64,000 bases of DNA from an uncultured Ruminococcus sp. Its GTDB lineage: Bacteria; Bacillota; Clostridia; Oscillospirales; Acutalibacteraceae. The translations under genes and the position numbers were made by a program. Positions within the stretch are counted from its first letter, which is position 1. Every line of letters begins with the position of its first letter. Positions 7,647-15,914 of this stretch are shown piece after piece. The stretch is taken from positions 99,639 through 163,638 of the forward strand of contig CAJFNC010000002.1 of the NCBI GenBank assembly GCA_904393835.1, read 5' to 3'. The notes beneath the pieces were generated by a model that searched no databases, was not told the origin of the DNA, and was given only the letters and a program-made list of their open reading frames with translations.

Positions 7647-8666
7647 TTATATTTTATTTTGACTTTTTAGAGTTTTAACCACCGCGTCTAATGTATCAAT
7701 TGCAAGCGCCAACAGTATGCATCCCATAAAAAACAGGTGAAAGTTTGCAAAGATTGCAGATATTTTATCTGAGTCGGCAAAAAGCTCCGATGTATAATTT
7801 ACAAAATCGCTGTTTAAAATATTTTCTCCTGCAAGCCAAATAACCGCAAGCACGGCGGAAAGAACATTTGTTATAACTGAGGTAATCATTACCTTTTTGT
7901 TGTATCTTTTTTCAATCAGTTTTACAGATTCCCTTATAATTCCCAGCACGCCGAACATAATAATAATATACCAAGTTGAATGTATTGTATCTAAATTGAA
8001 AATAGGTATGAATGTATTCGTTTTTGTGGTTATCATACATAAAACCTGCGGGCAAATCAGGAAAACGCTCAAAAACGCAATTGTTATTGCAATTGAGGCA
8101 ATTGTTTCAACTTTTGAGATTTTTTCTTTCTTTACGGGAACCGAGGGCAGACTGTCAAGATTGCCCGTGTTATCAATTTTTATATTTTTATGATAGAAAA
8201 TTGCAAACAGTATTGTAACAAAGGCAAATGCCCACACAATAGCAGACGGAAGCGATGTAAACAGGTTTACAAAGAAGTCACGTAAAAGGATTACGGAGCT
8301 GCTTGCATACGAGGTTTCGGTGCCGTTAAGAGCATTAACAAGCGTTGAAATAATCATTGCAAGGGTTATTCCCGCGCACGTACATATAAGCACAATTTTC
8401 AGCACATATTTGTAGGTTGAGTAGTACGGAGAGCCGATAAGACACTTGTCGGAATCGGGATTGTACTGTTCGTAAAGCTCCTGAGGAGTGCCGAGCTCGG
8501 TCAGAACAATTCTGATATCCTTTTCCTGCGGCGTTGTGTTTGCACAGCGCTCCGTCAGCATATCGTCAATTATTGTGCGAAGTTCGTCGGAAACATCGGA
8601 TCTGATTTTTTTTGGCAGACGCTTTGTTGCAGCATAGATATATCTTTCAATAAGGTCGTTAGTCAT
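7647..8666 (-). CDS. HAAS-domain membrane protein paired with PadR regulator
   Basis: The start is the ATG at 8666, which overlaps the stop of the upstream padR-type gene and has GAGGGGG before it. The 339-residue product begins with about 90 cytoplasmic residues (MTNDLIERYIYAATKRLPKK ... EELGTPQELYEQY-like). That is the HAAS domain, typical of proteins encoded next to PadR regulators. Six or so membrane helices follow. Such pairs usually work as a signalling or envelope-response unit in which the membrane protein meets the PadR protein. The precise signal is unknown. Confidence 0.85.
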   Translation of the reverse strand: MTNDLIERYIYAATKRLPKKIRSDVSDELRTIIDDMLTERCANTTPQEKDIRIVLTELGTPQELYEQYNPDSDKCLIGSPYYSTYKYVLKIVLICTCAGITLAMIISTLVNALNGTETSYASSSVILLRDFFVNLFTSLPSAIVWAFAFVTILFAIFYHKNIKIDNTGNLDSLPSVPVKKEKISKVETIASIAITIAFLSVFLICPQVLCMITTKTNTFIPIFNLDTIHSTWYIIIMFGVLGIIRESVKLIEKRYNKKVMITSVITNVLSAVLAVIWLAGENILNSDFVNYTSELFADSDKISAIFANFHLFFMGCILLALAIDTLDAVVKTLKSQNKI

Positions 8667-9009
8667 TTTGATTTTCCCCCTCTGACAAAAGTTTTTCAAC
8701 ATTTTGCGTAAATGCTTTCCATTGCTCGGTTGTTTTGTTGAGAACAATTAAGCCATCCGCGGTCGTTTTGTAGTATTTTCTGGGCTTTGCTTCGCTTGTT
8801 TCCCATTCGCTGGTAAGAAGTCCCTGCGATTCAAGTCGGCGCATAAGCGGATACAGAGTGTTAGCTTCAATCGGAATGTCGTGAGCCTGAAGTTCTTTTA
8901 CAAGGTTGTAACCGTACATAGGTTTTTGCAGTCGGTTGAGTACAAGCAGTATCAAATTGCCACGCCGAAGCTCCTGTACAAGGCCCGCAACTATGTCGTC
9001 GTGATTCAT
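8659..9009 (-). CDS. PadR-family transcriptional regulator
   Basis: A 116-residue PadR protein with the winged-helix motif region QKPMYGYNLVKELQ, the recognition helix EANTLYPLMRRLESQGLL and the wing KPRKYYKTTADG. These proteins usually repress their own operon and dissociate on binding a ligand. Here the promoter just upstream (9051-9079) contains a perfect inverted repeat, which is the expected operator. The downstream HAAS gene overlaps its stop codon, so the two are translationally coupled. Confidence 0.95.
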   Translation of the reverse strand: MNHDDIVAGLVQELRRGNLILLVLNRLQKPMYGYNLVKELQAHDIPIEANTLYPLMRRLESQGLLTSEWETSEAKPRKYYKTTADGLIVLNKTTEQWKAFTQNVEKLLSEGENQND

Positions 9010-9050
9010 ATTTTCACCACCGTTTTAAATTAACAATATTGTGTAATATA

Positions 9051-9079
9051 ATTATACTGTGCGATATACAGTATGTCAA
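9051..9079 (-). promoter_or_regulatory. padR-HAAS promoter with embedded operator
   Basis: On the minus strand TTGACA (9079-9074), a 17-bp spacer and TATAAT (9056-9051) form a consensus sigma-A promoter. An inverted repeat ATACTG-N9-CAGTAT at 9054-9074 spans the spacer and overlaps both boxes. A dimer bound there would block RNA polymerase, which fits PadR autorepression. The repeat is seen directly; the binding is inferred. Confidence 0.85.
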
Positions 9080-9098
9080 GATTTTTTAAAGTTTTTTC

Positions 9099-9140
9099 AA
9101 AAATAAAACGCCGCGCAGTCAAATAACTGCACAGCGTTTT
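9099..9140 (-). terminator. Terminator between argS and the padR promoter
   Basis: The minus-strand hairpin AAAACGCTGTGCAGT / ACTGCGCGGCGTTTT, with one mismatch region, is followed by ATTTTTG. It lies about 50 bp past the argS stop and closes the murI-argS operon. Confidence 0.8.
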
Positions 9141-9187
9141 GTGGGGTTAGTTATATTTTTAATTTTTATCAATATAATAACTGAGTA

Positions 9188-10924
9188 TTACATACTTTCG
9201 GGACAACTTATATTAAACATTGTGAGCACGTTTTTAATTACAGCCTTTACACATTCGCAAAGTGCAAGTCTTGCCTGCATAAGTGACTCGTCCTTGCCTT
9301 TTACGCGGCAAGCGTTGTAAAACTTGTGGAAAAGTGTCGCAAGCGCGGTCACATAGCGTGTAATCTTTGTGGGGTCATAATCTTTTGCGGTAGATATAAT
9401 TTCAGCTGTGTAAGAGGCAAGGTGGTTAATAAGCTCCTTTTCTTCGGGAGCGCAAAGCAGAGCAAGCTCATCGTTTGTGCATTTGCGTGGAGTTATTCCG
9501 TCCTTTGCAAGCGATTTAAGAATACTGCAAATTCTTGCGTGCGCATACTGAACGTAGTAAACGGGATTCTGGTTGTCCTCGCTGACCGCAAGGTCAAGGT
9601 CAAAATCCATCTGAGTGTTTGCTTCCCTTGTGTTGAACATAAATCTTGCGCTGTCAACAGGAACTTCGTCAAGCAAATCGCCGAGCTGAATTGCTTTGCC
9701 TGTTCGCTTGCTCATCCTTACAAGCTCGCCGCCCTTAACAAGCTTTACAAGCTGCATAAGTACAACGTGGAGGTTGTCGCCGTTGTAGCCGATAGCGTCC
9801 ATTGCGCCTTTCATTCTCATAACGTGTCCGTGGTGGTCGGCACCCCATACATCGATAAGAGTTGTAAAGCCTCTGTCAAATTTATTTTTATGATAGGCAA
9901 TATCGGCGGTAAAATAGGTTGGATTGCCGTTTTTGCGTATAAGAACGTCGTCTTTAAGCTCAAGGTTGTCTATGTACTTCTGAGTTTTACCCTCTTTTAG
10001 CAGCTTTTCGGTGAGCACCTCTTTGTTTTTGTACCAAACAGCTCCGTCCTCTTCATAGGTAAGTCCTTTGTCCTTAAGAATGTCAACAACCTCTTTGACC
10101 GCGCCGCTTTTGTGAAGCTCGCTTTCAAAGAACCACTTATCGTAGTGGATATGATACTTTTCCATATCAGCCTGCATTTTCTTGATGTTCTTGGGAAGAG
10201 CGTAGTCAACAAGGGCTTTTTTGCGTTCTTCGCCGGAAACATTCAAAAGGCTGTCACCGTTTATGTCGGCGTATTCACGGGCAAGCTCCGTAATGTCGGC
10301 TCCCTGATAACCGTCTTCGGGGAACACGATTTCGTCGCCCTTGTAAATTTGAAGATAGCGAGCCTCAAGCGAATTGCCGAATTTTTCAATCTGGTTGCCC
10401 GCGTCGTTTACGTAAAATTCACGCCAAACGCTGTAACCTGCCTTGTCCAAAACTGCGGCAAGGCAGTCGCCGAGCGCGCCGCCTCTTGCGTTGCCCATAT
10501 GCATCGGTCCCGTCGGGTTTGCCGATACAAACTCAACCATTACTTTTTCGCCGCCGCCAAAATCGCTTCTGCCGTAGTTTTCGGGGTCGGAAAGAATTTC
10601 GTTTATTACGTTCGCGTAGAAATCCGAGCCGAGGAAAAAGTTAATAAATCCGGGTCCCGCCGTTTCAAAGCGCTCGCACATTGTGCTGTCAAGAGAAATG
10701 TTGTCGGTGATTGCTTTGGCAATTTTAAACGGCGGCATTTTGAATGCCTTTGCGCCTGCCATGGCGGCGTTGGTGGCAAAGTCGCCGTGACTTCTGTCGG
10801 CTGGAGTTTCGATTATAAATTTCGGAATCTCGGCGTCGGGGAGTTCTCCTTTAGATATTGCCGTTGTAATTGCGTTTTCTATAGCCTTTTTAAGCGTACT
10901 GACTGCTTTTGCGTATGTATCCAT
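9188..10924 (-). CDS. argS: Arginyl-tRNA synthetase
   Basis: The 578-residue class I synthetase charges tRNA-Arg. The N-terminal additional domain (about 1-110) is followed by the catalytic core with the HIGH-type motif as HMGN (142-145) in the segment VSANPTGPMHMGNARGG. The KMSKS-type motif appears as VRMSKRTGK, and the C-terminal DALR anticodon-binding domain ends in FHKFYNACRV and beyond. It is the last gene of the murI-DUF1934-argS operon; only 5 nt separate it from the preceding gene. The DUF1934-argS order is also seen in Bacillus (ywiB-argS). Confidence 0.97.
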   Translation of the reverse strand: MDTYAKAVSTLKKAIENAITTAISKGELPDAEIPKFIIETPADRSHGDFATNAAMAGAKAFKMPPFKIAKAITDNISLDSTMCERFETAGPGFINFFLGSDFYANVINEILSDPENYGRSDFGGGEKVMVEFVSANPTGPMHMGNARGGALGDCLAAVLDKAGYSVWREFYVNDAGNQIEKFGNSLEARYLQIYKGDEIVFPEDGYQGADITELAREYADINGDSLLNVSGEERKKALVDYALPKNIKKMQADMEKYHIHYDKWFFESELHKSGAVKEVVDILKDKGLTYEEDGAVWYKNKEVLTEKLLKEGKTQKYIDNLELKDDVLIRKNGNPTYFTADIAYHKNKFDRGFTTLIDVWGADHHGHVMRMKGAMDAIGYNGDNLHVVLMQLVKLVKGGELVRMSKRTGKAIQLGDLLDEVPVDSARFMFNTREANTQMDFDLDLAVSEDNQNPVYYVQYAHARICSILKSLAKDGITPRKCTNDELALLCAPEEKELINHLASYTAEIISTAKDYDPTKITRYVTALATLFHKFYNACRVKGKDESLMQARLALCECVKAVIKNVLTMFNISCPESM

Positions 10925-10929
10925 ATTAT

Positions 10930-11376
10930 TTATTCACCCTCATCTGAATTTTTTTCTTCAACTGTAATTTTAAACTTATTTTCACTTACAAGGTCGGCGT
11001 TAAAATCAAGAGTATAGCTCACCTCAAGCACACCGCCTTTTTCGTTTAGATTATTTACAAGTGTTTTTGTAAACACGCCTATCATCAAATCTCCTGCGAC
11101 TGTCTGGTAAAGACACTGATGACGTTTTCCGTTTTCAAGCATAAGCCTTGATTGGTACGGTCCCTTGCGTGTGATAGTTACGGTCTGGTCGGCAACCTTT
11201 ATAAGATTGTTTGAGAATTTGTCGGGCTGTTCCTCGTCATACTCCTTGTAGCCGATAAAAAAATGACCGTTTTTCATTATATAGTTGCCCGCAGTAAGAA
11301 CTTCGATTTTATCGTATTCGCCGTCGAGAATTTGCTCGCCGACAATTGAAATCATATAATTTTCCTTTGCAGCCAT
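10930..11376 (-). CDS. DUF1934 (YwiB-like) beta-barrel protein
   Basis: The 148-residue product has the alternating strands of the DUF1934 family, a small calycin-like barrel (YMISIVGEQILDGEYDKIEV, VTITRKGPYQSRLMLENGKR, LEVSYTLDFNADLVSENKF). It has no signal peptide. It lies between murI and argS with gaps of 12 and 5 nt, so it is certainly in the same operon. Function is unknown; the conserved link to argS is the main clue. Confidence 0.88.
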   Translation of the reverse strand: MAAKENYMISIVGEQILDGEYDKIEVLTAGNYIMKNGHFFIGYKEYDEEQPDKFSNNLIKVADQTVTITRKGPYQSRLMLENGKRHQCLYQTVAGDLMIGVFTKTLVNNLNEKGGVLEVSYTLDFNADLVSENKFKITVEEKNSDEGE

Positions 11377-11388
11377 CGTTACTCCTTA

Positions 11389-12207
11389 TCAGAACTGTTC
11401 AATGTCAATTTGATTTACGGTGTGTTTTATATCTCTGCCTAAAAACAGCCCCGCAACGTTTTCAAAGTCGTCGGGCGTGTCGCTGACATAAAAGTCGGGA
11501 TTTTTAACCTCTCTGCTGTCGTTGAGTAAATTTTGTTCACGCAATACCTTTGCGGCGTAAACCGCAGTTTCGTAGCCCGAATCTACAAGGGCTGTATTTT
11601 TGCCCATAAAGTCTGAAATAGCTTTGCTCAAAAGCGGATAGTGCGTGCAGCCCAGAATAAGCGTGTCAACGCCCTCCTCCTTTAAAGCCGAAAGGTATCT
11701 GCGGATTACAAGGCGTACAATCTGGTCGTCGCGGCGGATAAAGCCGTTTTCCACAAGCGGAACAAAAAGCGGACAGGCCTGCTCAAAAATTTTAAAGTCG
11801 GGATTGAGTTTTTTAAGCCTGAGCTTGTAACTGTGGCTGTTGATTGTGGCGGCTGTACCGATTACTCCTATTTTGCCGTTGCGTGTTTTGTGGGCGGCGG
11901 CATAGGCAGTGGGGTTAACAACGCCCGTATAGGGAACAGGCAACTCACTTTCAAGCGCATCGCCGGCAACCGAACTTACCGTGCCGCAGGCGGCAACAAC
12001 CATCTTAACGTTGTGTTTAAGCAAAAATCCGGCGTCCTGAAAAGCATATTTTTTAATTGTTTCACGGCTTCGGTTGCCGTAGGGCACACGTCCCGTGTCG
12101 CCGAAGTATATGATTTTTTCGTTCGGAAGCACGTGCATAAACTCTTTTACCGCGCTCAAACCTCCCAAACCCGAGTCAAAAACTCCGATAGCATTTGAGG
12201 ATGACAT
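11389..12207 (-). CDS. murI: Glutamate racemase
   Basis: A 272-residue enzyme making D-glutamate for peptidoglycan by a two-base Cys mechanism. The N-terminal IGVFDSGLGGLSAV motif and FGDTGRVPYG are present. The catalytic cysteines are Cys74 and Cys187 (LGCTHYPLL). The residue after Cys74 is Gly (VVAACGTVSS) where most racemases have Asn in the CNT motif. An aspartate/glutamate racemase relative is the alternative, but overall sequence and length fit MurI. First gene of the operon with DUF1934 and argS. Confidence 0.93.
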   Translation of the reverse strand: MSSSNAIGVFDSGLGGLSAVKEFMHVLPNEKIIYFGDTGRVPYGNRSRETIKKYAFQDAGFLLKHNVKMVVAACGTVSSVAGDALESELPVPYTGVVNPTAYAAAHKTRNGKIGVIGTAATINSHSYKLRLKKLNPDFKIFEQACPLFVPLVENGFIRRDDQIVRLVIRRYLSALKEEGVDTLILGCTHYPLLSKAISDFMGKNTALVDSGYETAVYAAKVLREQNLLNDSREVKNPDFYVSDTPDDFENVAGLFLGRDIKHTVNQIDIEQF

Positions 12208-12280
12208 ACTAAAACCTCTTTTACATTATTATACAGCTTAAATAATAACATAATATATTAATTGTTGCAAGTCAAAACCT

Positions 12281-12309
12281 TTGACAAATTGCATATTTAA
12301 TTGTATAAT
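12281..12309 (+). promoter_or_regulatory. Sigma-A promoter for the hypothetical gene at 12345
   Basis: TTGACA (12281-12286), a 17-bp spacer and TATAAT (12304-12309) match the vegetative consensus exactly. The downstream AAAGGAAG and TTG start follow within 36 bp. Confidence 0.85.
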
Positions 12310-12344
12310 TAAAAAATATAAAATAATCCGAAAGGAAGATTTAA

Positions 12345-13130
12345 TTGGAATTTAAGAAAGCTTTTGAATATATATCCGGTAAAGTAGAGGCAGAGCTTAC
12401 AAAACTCGGATACACAAAACAAAAGGTTGCGTCCGAGAACAGTAACGAGCTTGTGTCTCTGTTTACAAGTTCAAACATTGCCTATGCGGTCGCTTATATA
12501 AAGGATAAGCAGCAGATGGTTTTGCGTTCGTGCACAATGACTGACGAAGGTCCCGATAACGAGTGGAAAACTCTAGCCACATGGCTTTATGATGACAGCG
12601 TGGCTGACCAGAAGGACGCCGACAGCATTGCCAATGACTTTATAGAGGGTGTGTCGGGCGTAGTTGCCATCAAGCGCGCAAAACAGGTTAAGCAGAAAAA
12701 GAAAAATAACGACGAGGGTTCGGCAGACCCGAAGTTTTTGGCAAAGCGCTTTGTATCAACTTTTCCCGAACTCAGAGATGAGATAAAGCAGGAGGAGGAT
12801 TGCTACTATCCGTTTAGAGGAGCTACCTTTGCAAAGGAAAAAATTCTTCCCAAACTCAAGGTCTATATAAAACAGGCTGACAAAAACCGCATTGAAAAGC
12901 TTGCCGGAATTTTTAACGTTCAGTACGGCAACGGCGATGTTGACACACGTTCAATTATCACTATGGTGCTTATTAACGGACTTGACGATGAAGAGTACCT
13001 TGCTCTTAACGAGTTCTTTGACAACGACTTAAATGCCGCGGCAAAGGCGGGCAGAAAATACAAGGATAAAAACGTAAAACCCGAAAAGCCCAAAAAGGTT
13101 AAGTCAAAAGCAAAAACACTTGTAAATTAA
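12345..13130 (+). CDS. Hypothetical cytoplasmic protein, 261 aa
   Basis: Starts at TTG with AAAGGAAG 6 nt upstream. The protein is soluble and charged, with no signal or membrane segment. Residues 1-115 form an alpha/beta region (EFKKAFEYISGKVEAELTKL, NIAYAVAYIKDKQQMVLRSC), then a Lys-rich linker (KRAKQVKQKKKNN), then a mainly helical region to about 235, and a Lys-rich tail. I do not recognise a named family. It stands alone between its own consensus promoter and a terminator, so it is a monocistronic, probably well-expressed gene. Confidence 0.8.
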   Translation: MEFKKAFEYISGKVEAELTKLGYTKQKVASENSNELVSLFTSSNIAYAVAYIKDKQQMVLRSCTMTDEGPDNEWKTLATWLYDDSVADQKDADSIANDFIEGVSGVVAIKRAKQVKQKKKNNDEGSADPKFLAKRFVSTFPELRDEIKQEEDCYYPFRGATFAKEKILPKLKVYIKQADKNRIEKLAGIFNVQYGNGDVDTRSIITMVLINGLDDEEYLALNEFFDNDLNAAAKAGRKYKDKNVKPEKPKKVKSKAKTLVN

Positions 13131-13139
13131 AATGTGAGT

Positions 13140-13180
13140 TAAAGGCTCTTTGTGTTTATGCAAGGGGTCTTTTACTTTAA
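13140..13180 (+). terminator. Terminator after the 261-aa hypothetical gene
   Basis: AAAGGCTCTTTG pairs, with wobble, with CAAGGGGTCTTT and is followed by TTAC and more T. It lies about 10 bp past the stop codon. Confidence 0.65.
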
Positions 13181-13262
13181 TAAAAGAGACGGATTTATTC
13201 CGCAAACGCGAATTACAATGGAAAAATGCGATATTTTCTTAAAAAAATAATCAATTTAAGTA

Positions 13263-13291
13263 TTGACTTAATGCCTTATATATGATAAAAT
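13263..13291 (+). promoter_or_regulatory. Promoter of the rpmG-secE-nusG operon
   Basis: TTGACT (13263-13268), a 17-bp spacer and TAAAAT (13286-13291) make a strong vegetative promoter about 85 bp before rpmG. It probably drives the ribosomal and transcription-factor genes that follow. Confidence 0.78.
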
Positions 13292-13374
13292 TAATTTACC
13301 TCTGAAAGGGGCTTATTTTTTTGTGCCCTATTGAGGGAGGCTAAAATATTCCGAAATAACCGGGAGGTGCCGTT

Positions 13375-13524
13375 ATGAGAGTTAAAATCACATTGGCCTG
13401 CACAGAGTGCAAACAGCGTAATTACAACACAATGAAAAACAAGAAAAACAGTCCCGACAGACTTGAAATGAACAAGTATTGCCGTTTCTGTAAGAAACAC
13501 ACTCTTCACAGAGAGACAAAATAA
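13375..13524 (+). CDS. rpmG: 50S ribosomal protein L33
   Basis: A 49-residue protein beginning [19 protein letters not shown]. It has two CxxC pairs (CTEC and CRFC), so this is the zinc-binding form of L33, on the large subunit near the E site. CGGGAGGTG lies 6 nt before the ATG. The order rpmG-secE-nusG is the usual one in Firmicutes; secE starts 12 nt after the stop. Confidence 0.96.
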   Translation: MRVKITLACTECKQRNYNTMKNKKNSPDRLEMNKYCRFCKKHTLHRETK

Positions 13525-13536
13525 CGGAGGTACAAG

Positions 13537-13806
13537 ATGGCTGACAAAAAGCTTGATGAGAAAAAAGCTGACGCTAAAAAGTCTGCTAAAAAAAGCAAGA
13601 AGCCTAACGTATTCAAAAGGCTGGCAAAGTACCTCGGCGCATGTAAGGGTGAAATCAAGAAGATAACATGGCCTACTGCAAAGCAAACGACTAAGAATTT
13701 CGGTATTGTTATTGCCGTTATTGTAGTAATGGGTTTGTTTTTATTTGCTCTTGATCAAGGATTATATGCTTTGCTTGGTTTGGTTATGGATACTGCTTCT
13801 GCTTAA
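13537..13806 (+). CDS. secE: Preprotein translocase subunit SecE
   Basis: The 89-residue single-span SecE subunit of the SecYEG channel. The first 35 residues are Lys-rich and cytoplasmic. The conserved amphipathic segment LGACKGEIKKITWPTAKQT follows, and one transmembrane helix occupies about residues 55-80. ACGGAGG precedes the ATG. It lies between rpmG and nusG, its normal place. Confidence 0.96.
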   Translation: MADKKLDEKKADAKKSAKKSKKPNVFKRLAKYLGACKGEIKKITWPTAKQTTKNFGIVIAVIVVMGLFLFALDQGLYALLGLVMDTASA

Positions 13807-13848
13807 CCGAGTGTTATTACTTCAGCACACGAAAGGAAGGAAGTTCTA

Positions 13849-14376
13849 ATGCCGGAAACTGAAGCTAAATGGTATGTGGTACATACCTATTCGGGCTATG
13901 AAAACAAGGTTGCCGCAGACCTTATGACAACTGCGGAAAACAGAAATTTACAGGATATGATTATCGATGTAAAGGTTCCGACCGAAATCGTAACCGAAAC
14001 CGTCGGAGAAAAAACCAAAGAAGTCGAGAACAAGCTGTATCCGGGATATGTTTTTGTAAAAATGGTTTACACTGACGAAACCTGGTACGTTGTAAGAAAT
14101 ATCCGAGGCTGCACGGGCTTTGTAGGTCCGGGGTCAAAACCCGTTCCTCTTACGGATGCAGAAGTTTACAGAATGGGCGTTGAGACGCGCAGCGTCAAGG
14201 TGTCTTATTCGGTAGGCGATTCAGTAAGAATTATCGACGGTCCGCTTGAGGATTTTGTCGGTGTGGTTGATGAAATTGATACAGATAAAAACTATGTTAA
14301 GGTTACTGTTTCAATGTTCGGCCGCGAAACCCCCGTTGAGCTTGAGCTTGGACAAGTTGAGGCTTTGGAGGACTAA
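13849..14376 (+). CDS. nusG: Transcription termination/antitermination factor NusG
   Basis: The 175-residue NusG binds RNA polymerase and affects pausing, termination and coupling to ribosomes. The NGN domain starts AKWYVVHTYSGYENKVAADL and contains LYPGYVFVKM and RNIRGCTGFVG. The KOW domain has VGDSVRIIDGPLEDFVGVV. Length and order are typical. AAAGGAAGG precedes the start. It is followed by the leader of rplK. Confidence 0.97.
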   Translation: MPETEAKWYVVHTYSGYENKVAADLMTTAENRNLQDMIIDVKVPTEIVTETVGEKTKEVENKLYPGYVFVKMVYTDETWYVVRNIRGCTGFVGPGSKPVPLTDAEVYRMGVETRSVKVSYSVGDSVRIIDGPLEDFVGVVDEIDTDKNYVKVTVSMFGRETPVELELGQVEALED

Positions 14377-14426
14377 ATTTATAATAATCAGCCGCTTGGC
14401 TTTTTATTGGGAACGTAATGTTCCCT

Positions 14427-14467
14427 GTGGGAGGGACCCTACATAGTGGCGTCCCGCAATTTACCAC
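14427..14467 (+). promoter_or_regulatory. L1-type RNA operator before rplK
   Basis: GTGG-GA-GGGAC pairs with GTCCC-GCAATTTA-CCAC. That gives two helices divided by an asymmetric internal loop with GA on the 5' side. The same arrangement occurs in the L1 stalk (helices 76-77) of 23S rRNA, where GGTGGGAGG faces TACCACC. Free L1 is known to bind such mRNA copies and repress the L11 operon. The element ends 23 nt before the rplK start, well placed to block translation. Confidence 0.72.
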
Positions 14468-14489
14468 GAATTTTGGAGGTGCAAACACA

Positions 14490-14915
14490 ATGGCTCAGAA
14501 GGTTGTAGGCTTAATTAAGCTGCAAATCCCCGCCGGAAAAGCTACTCCGGCTCCACCAGTAGGACCTGCACTTGGTCAGCATGGTGTAAACATTGTTGCG
14601 TTCACAAAGGATTTTAATGAGCGTACAAAGAACGATATCGGTCTTATCATCCCGGTAGTAATTACCGTATATGCCGATCGTTCATTCACATTTATTACAA
14701 AAACTCCGCCCGCTGCTGTTCTTCTTAAGAAGGCTTGCGGTATCGAAAGCGGTTCGGGTGTGCCCAACAAGACTAAGGTTGCTCAGATTACAAAAGAGCA
14801 GCTTACAAAAATTGCAGAGCAGAAAATGCCCGATCTCAACGCAGGTTCACTTGAGGCTGCTGTCAGCATGATTGCCGGTACTGCCAGAAGTATGGGTATT
14901 ACAGTAGTTGACTAA
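14490..14915 (+). CDS. rplK: 50S ribosomal protein L11
   Basis: Exactly 141 residues, the standard L11 length. It begins [20 protein letters not shown] and contains the Pro-rich loop [15 protein letters not shown], which contacts translation factors at the GTPase-associated centre. The ATG at 14490 is chosen because TTTTGGAGG precedes it; the longer frame reads through the operator hairpin. First gene of the rplK-rplA pair. Confidence 0.97.
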   Translation: MAQKVVGLIKLQIPAGKATPAPPVGPALGQHGVNIVAFTKDFNERTKNDIGLIIPVVITVYADRSFTFITKTPPAAVLLKKACGIESGSGVPNKTKVAQITKEQLTKIAEQKMPDLNAGSLEAAVSMIAGTARSMGITVVD

Positions 14916-14923
14916 TTAATCCG

Positions 14924-14951
14924 GGTGGGAGGATTATTCCGATTGACCACC
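14924..14951 (+). promoter_or_regulatory. Second L1-type RNA operator, between rplK and rplA
   Basis: GGTGG-GA-GGA, a four-base loop, TCC-GATTGA-CCACC: the same two-helix, asymmetric-loop plan as the element before rplK, but shorter. It lies 19 nt before the rplA start and just before the GGAGGAAG ribosome site. A second copy inside the operon would let L1 repress its own cistron directly. Confidence 0.7.
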
Positions 14952-14970
14952 TAACAATGGAGGAAGACTG

Positions 14971-15666
14971 ATGAAACACGGTAAAAGATATGTTGACGCA
15001 GCTAAGCTCGTTGACAGAACTAAATTATATGATACAGGCGATGCTGTTCAGGCTGTAATTGATACAGCTAAGGCAAAGTTTGATGAAACCGTTGAGCTTC
15101 ACATTAAGCTCGGTGTTGACAGCCGTCACGCTGACCAGCAGGTAAGAGGTGCGGTTGTTCTTCCTAACGGTACCGGTAAAAACGTAAGAGTTCTTGCTAT
15201 CTGCAAGGGCGCTAACGAAGAGCTCGCCAAAGAAGCAGGCGCTGATTTTGTCGGCGCTGAGGATATGACACAGAAGATTCAGCAGGAGAACTGGATGGAC
15301 TTTGACGTTCTTATCACAACTCCCGACTGCATGGGTCTTGTAGGTCGTCTCGGTAGAATCCTCGGTCCGAGAGGTCTTATGCCTAACCCCAAGGCAGGTA
15401 CGGTAACTCCCGACATTGCTAAGGCTGTCAGAGAAGCTAAGGCAGGTAAGATTGAGTACCGTCTTGACAAAACAAACATTATTCACTGCCCCATCGGCAA
15501 GGCAAGCTTCGGCAAGGATAAGCTTGTTGAAAATCTTGACACATTGATGGATGCAGTAGTTAAGGCTAAGCCTGCTGCTGCAAAGGGTCAGTACATCCGC
15601 TCAGTTGCCGTTACTTCAACAATGGGCCCCAGCGTACGTATTAACCCCGCTAAATTCAGTGTTTAA
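14971..15666 (+). CDS. rplA: 50S ribosomal protein L1
   Basis: The 231-residue L1 forms the mobile stalk near the E site and can also act as translational repressor of its operon. It has the typical start [12 protein letters not shown], the [12 protein letters not shown] segment, the signature [20 protein letters not shown] and [15 protein letters not shown], and the C-terminal [21 protein letters not shown] precedes the ATG. The two RNA operators around rplK are its probable targets. Confidence 0.97.
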   Translation: MKHGKRYVDAAKLVDRTKLYDTGDAVQAVIDTAKAKFDETVELHIKLGVDSRHADQQVRGAVVLPNGTGKNVRVLAICKGANEELAKEAGADFVGAEDMTQKIQQENWMDFDVLITTPDCMGLVGRLGRILGPRGLMPNPKAGTVTPDIAKAVREAKAGKIEYRLDKTNIIHCPIGKASFGKDKLVENLDTLMDAVVKAKPAAAKGQYIRSVAVTSTMGPSVRINPAKFSV

Positions 15667-15680
15667 TTATTAATTAACTT

Positions 15681-15781
15681 ATTTGCACATTGTGTAAATA
15701 TATATCAAATTCGCTGTTCTAAAGACAGCAGGTGCAATAGCGTAAGGGTAGTTTTACCCGCCTGCCGAGGAAGATGCAAAT
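15681..15781 (+). ncRNA. L10 leader (rplJL cis-regulatory RNA)
   Basis: The core 'TCTAAAGACAGCAGGTGC ... CCTGCCGAGGAAG' is the L10(L12)4-binding leader seen upstream of rplJ in Firmicutes. A closing stem is formed by ATTTGCA (15681-15687) and TGCAAAT (15775-15781), with an inner hairpin GGGTAGTTTTACCC. Established role: excess L10-L12 complex binds here and lowers rplJL expression. Confidence 0.85.
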
Positions 15782-15798
15782 TATACTTTGTATTTTTG

Positions 15799-15829
15799 CA
15801 GCCGTCCGCGGTATCGGACGGCTGTTTTT
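15799..15829 (+). terminator. Attenuator terminator of the L10 leader
   Basis: CAGCCGTCCG and CGGACGGCTG form a 10-bp perfect stem followed by TTTTT. The 3' strand of the leader stem (TGCAAA, 15775-15780) could instead pair with TTTGCA at 15795-15800, which overlaps the terminator foot. That gives a plausible terminator/antiterminator switch. Confidence 0.85.
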
Positions 15830-15914
15830 ATGAACTGCGTAATTGGCTTATGCCGACGCAATATGTACACTTGACGTGTGCAGTTGCCATAAGAATATTC
15901 GGAGGTGAATTTAA

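Noticed and set aside
9326..11017. Long plus-strand open frames (224 and 301 codons) opposite argS and DUF1934
   Set aside because: They are antisense to well-identified genes, have no ribosome sites, and read as Cys/Val/Lys-rich shadow sequence.
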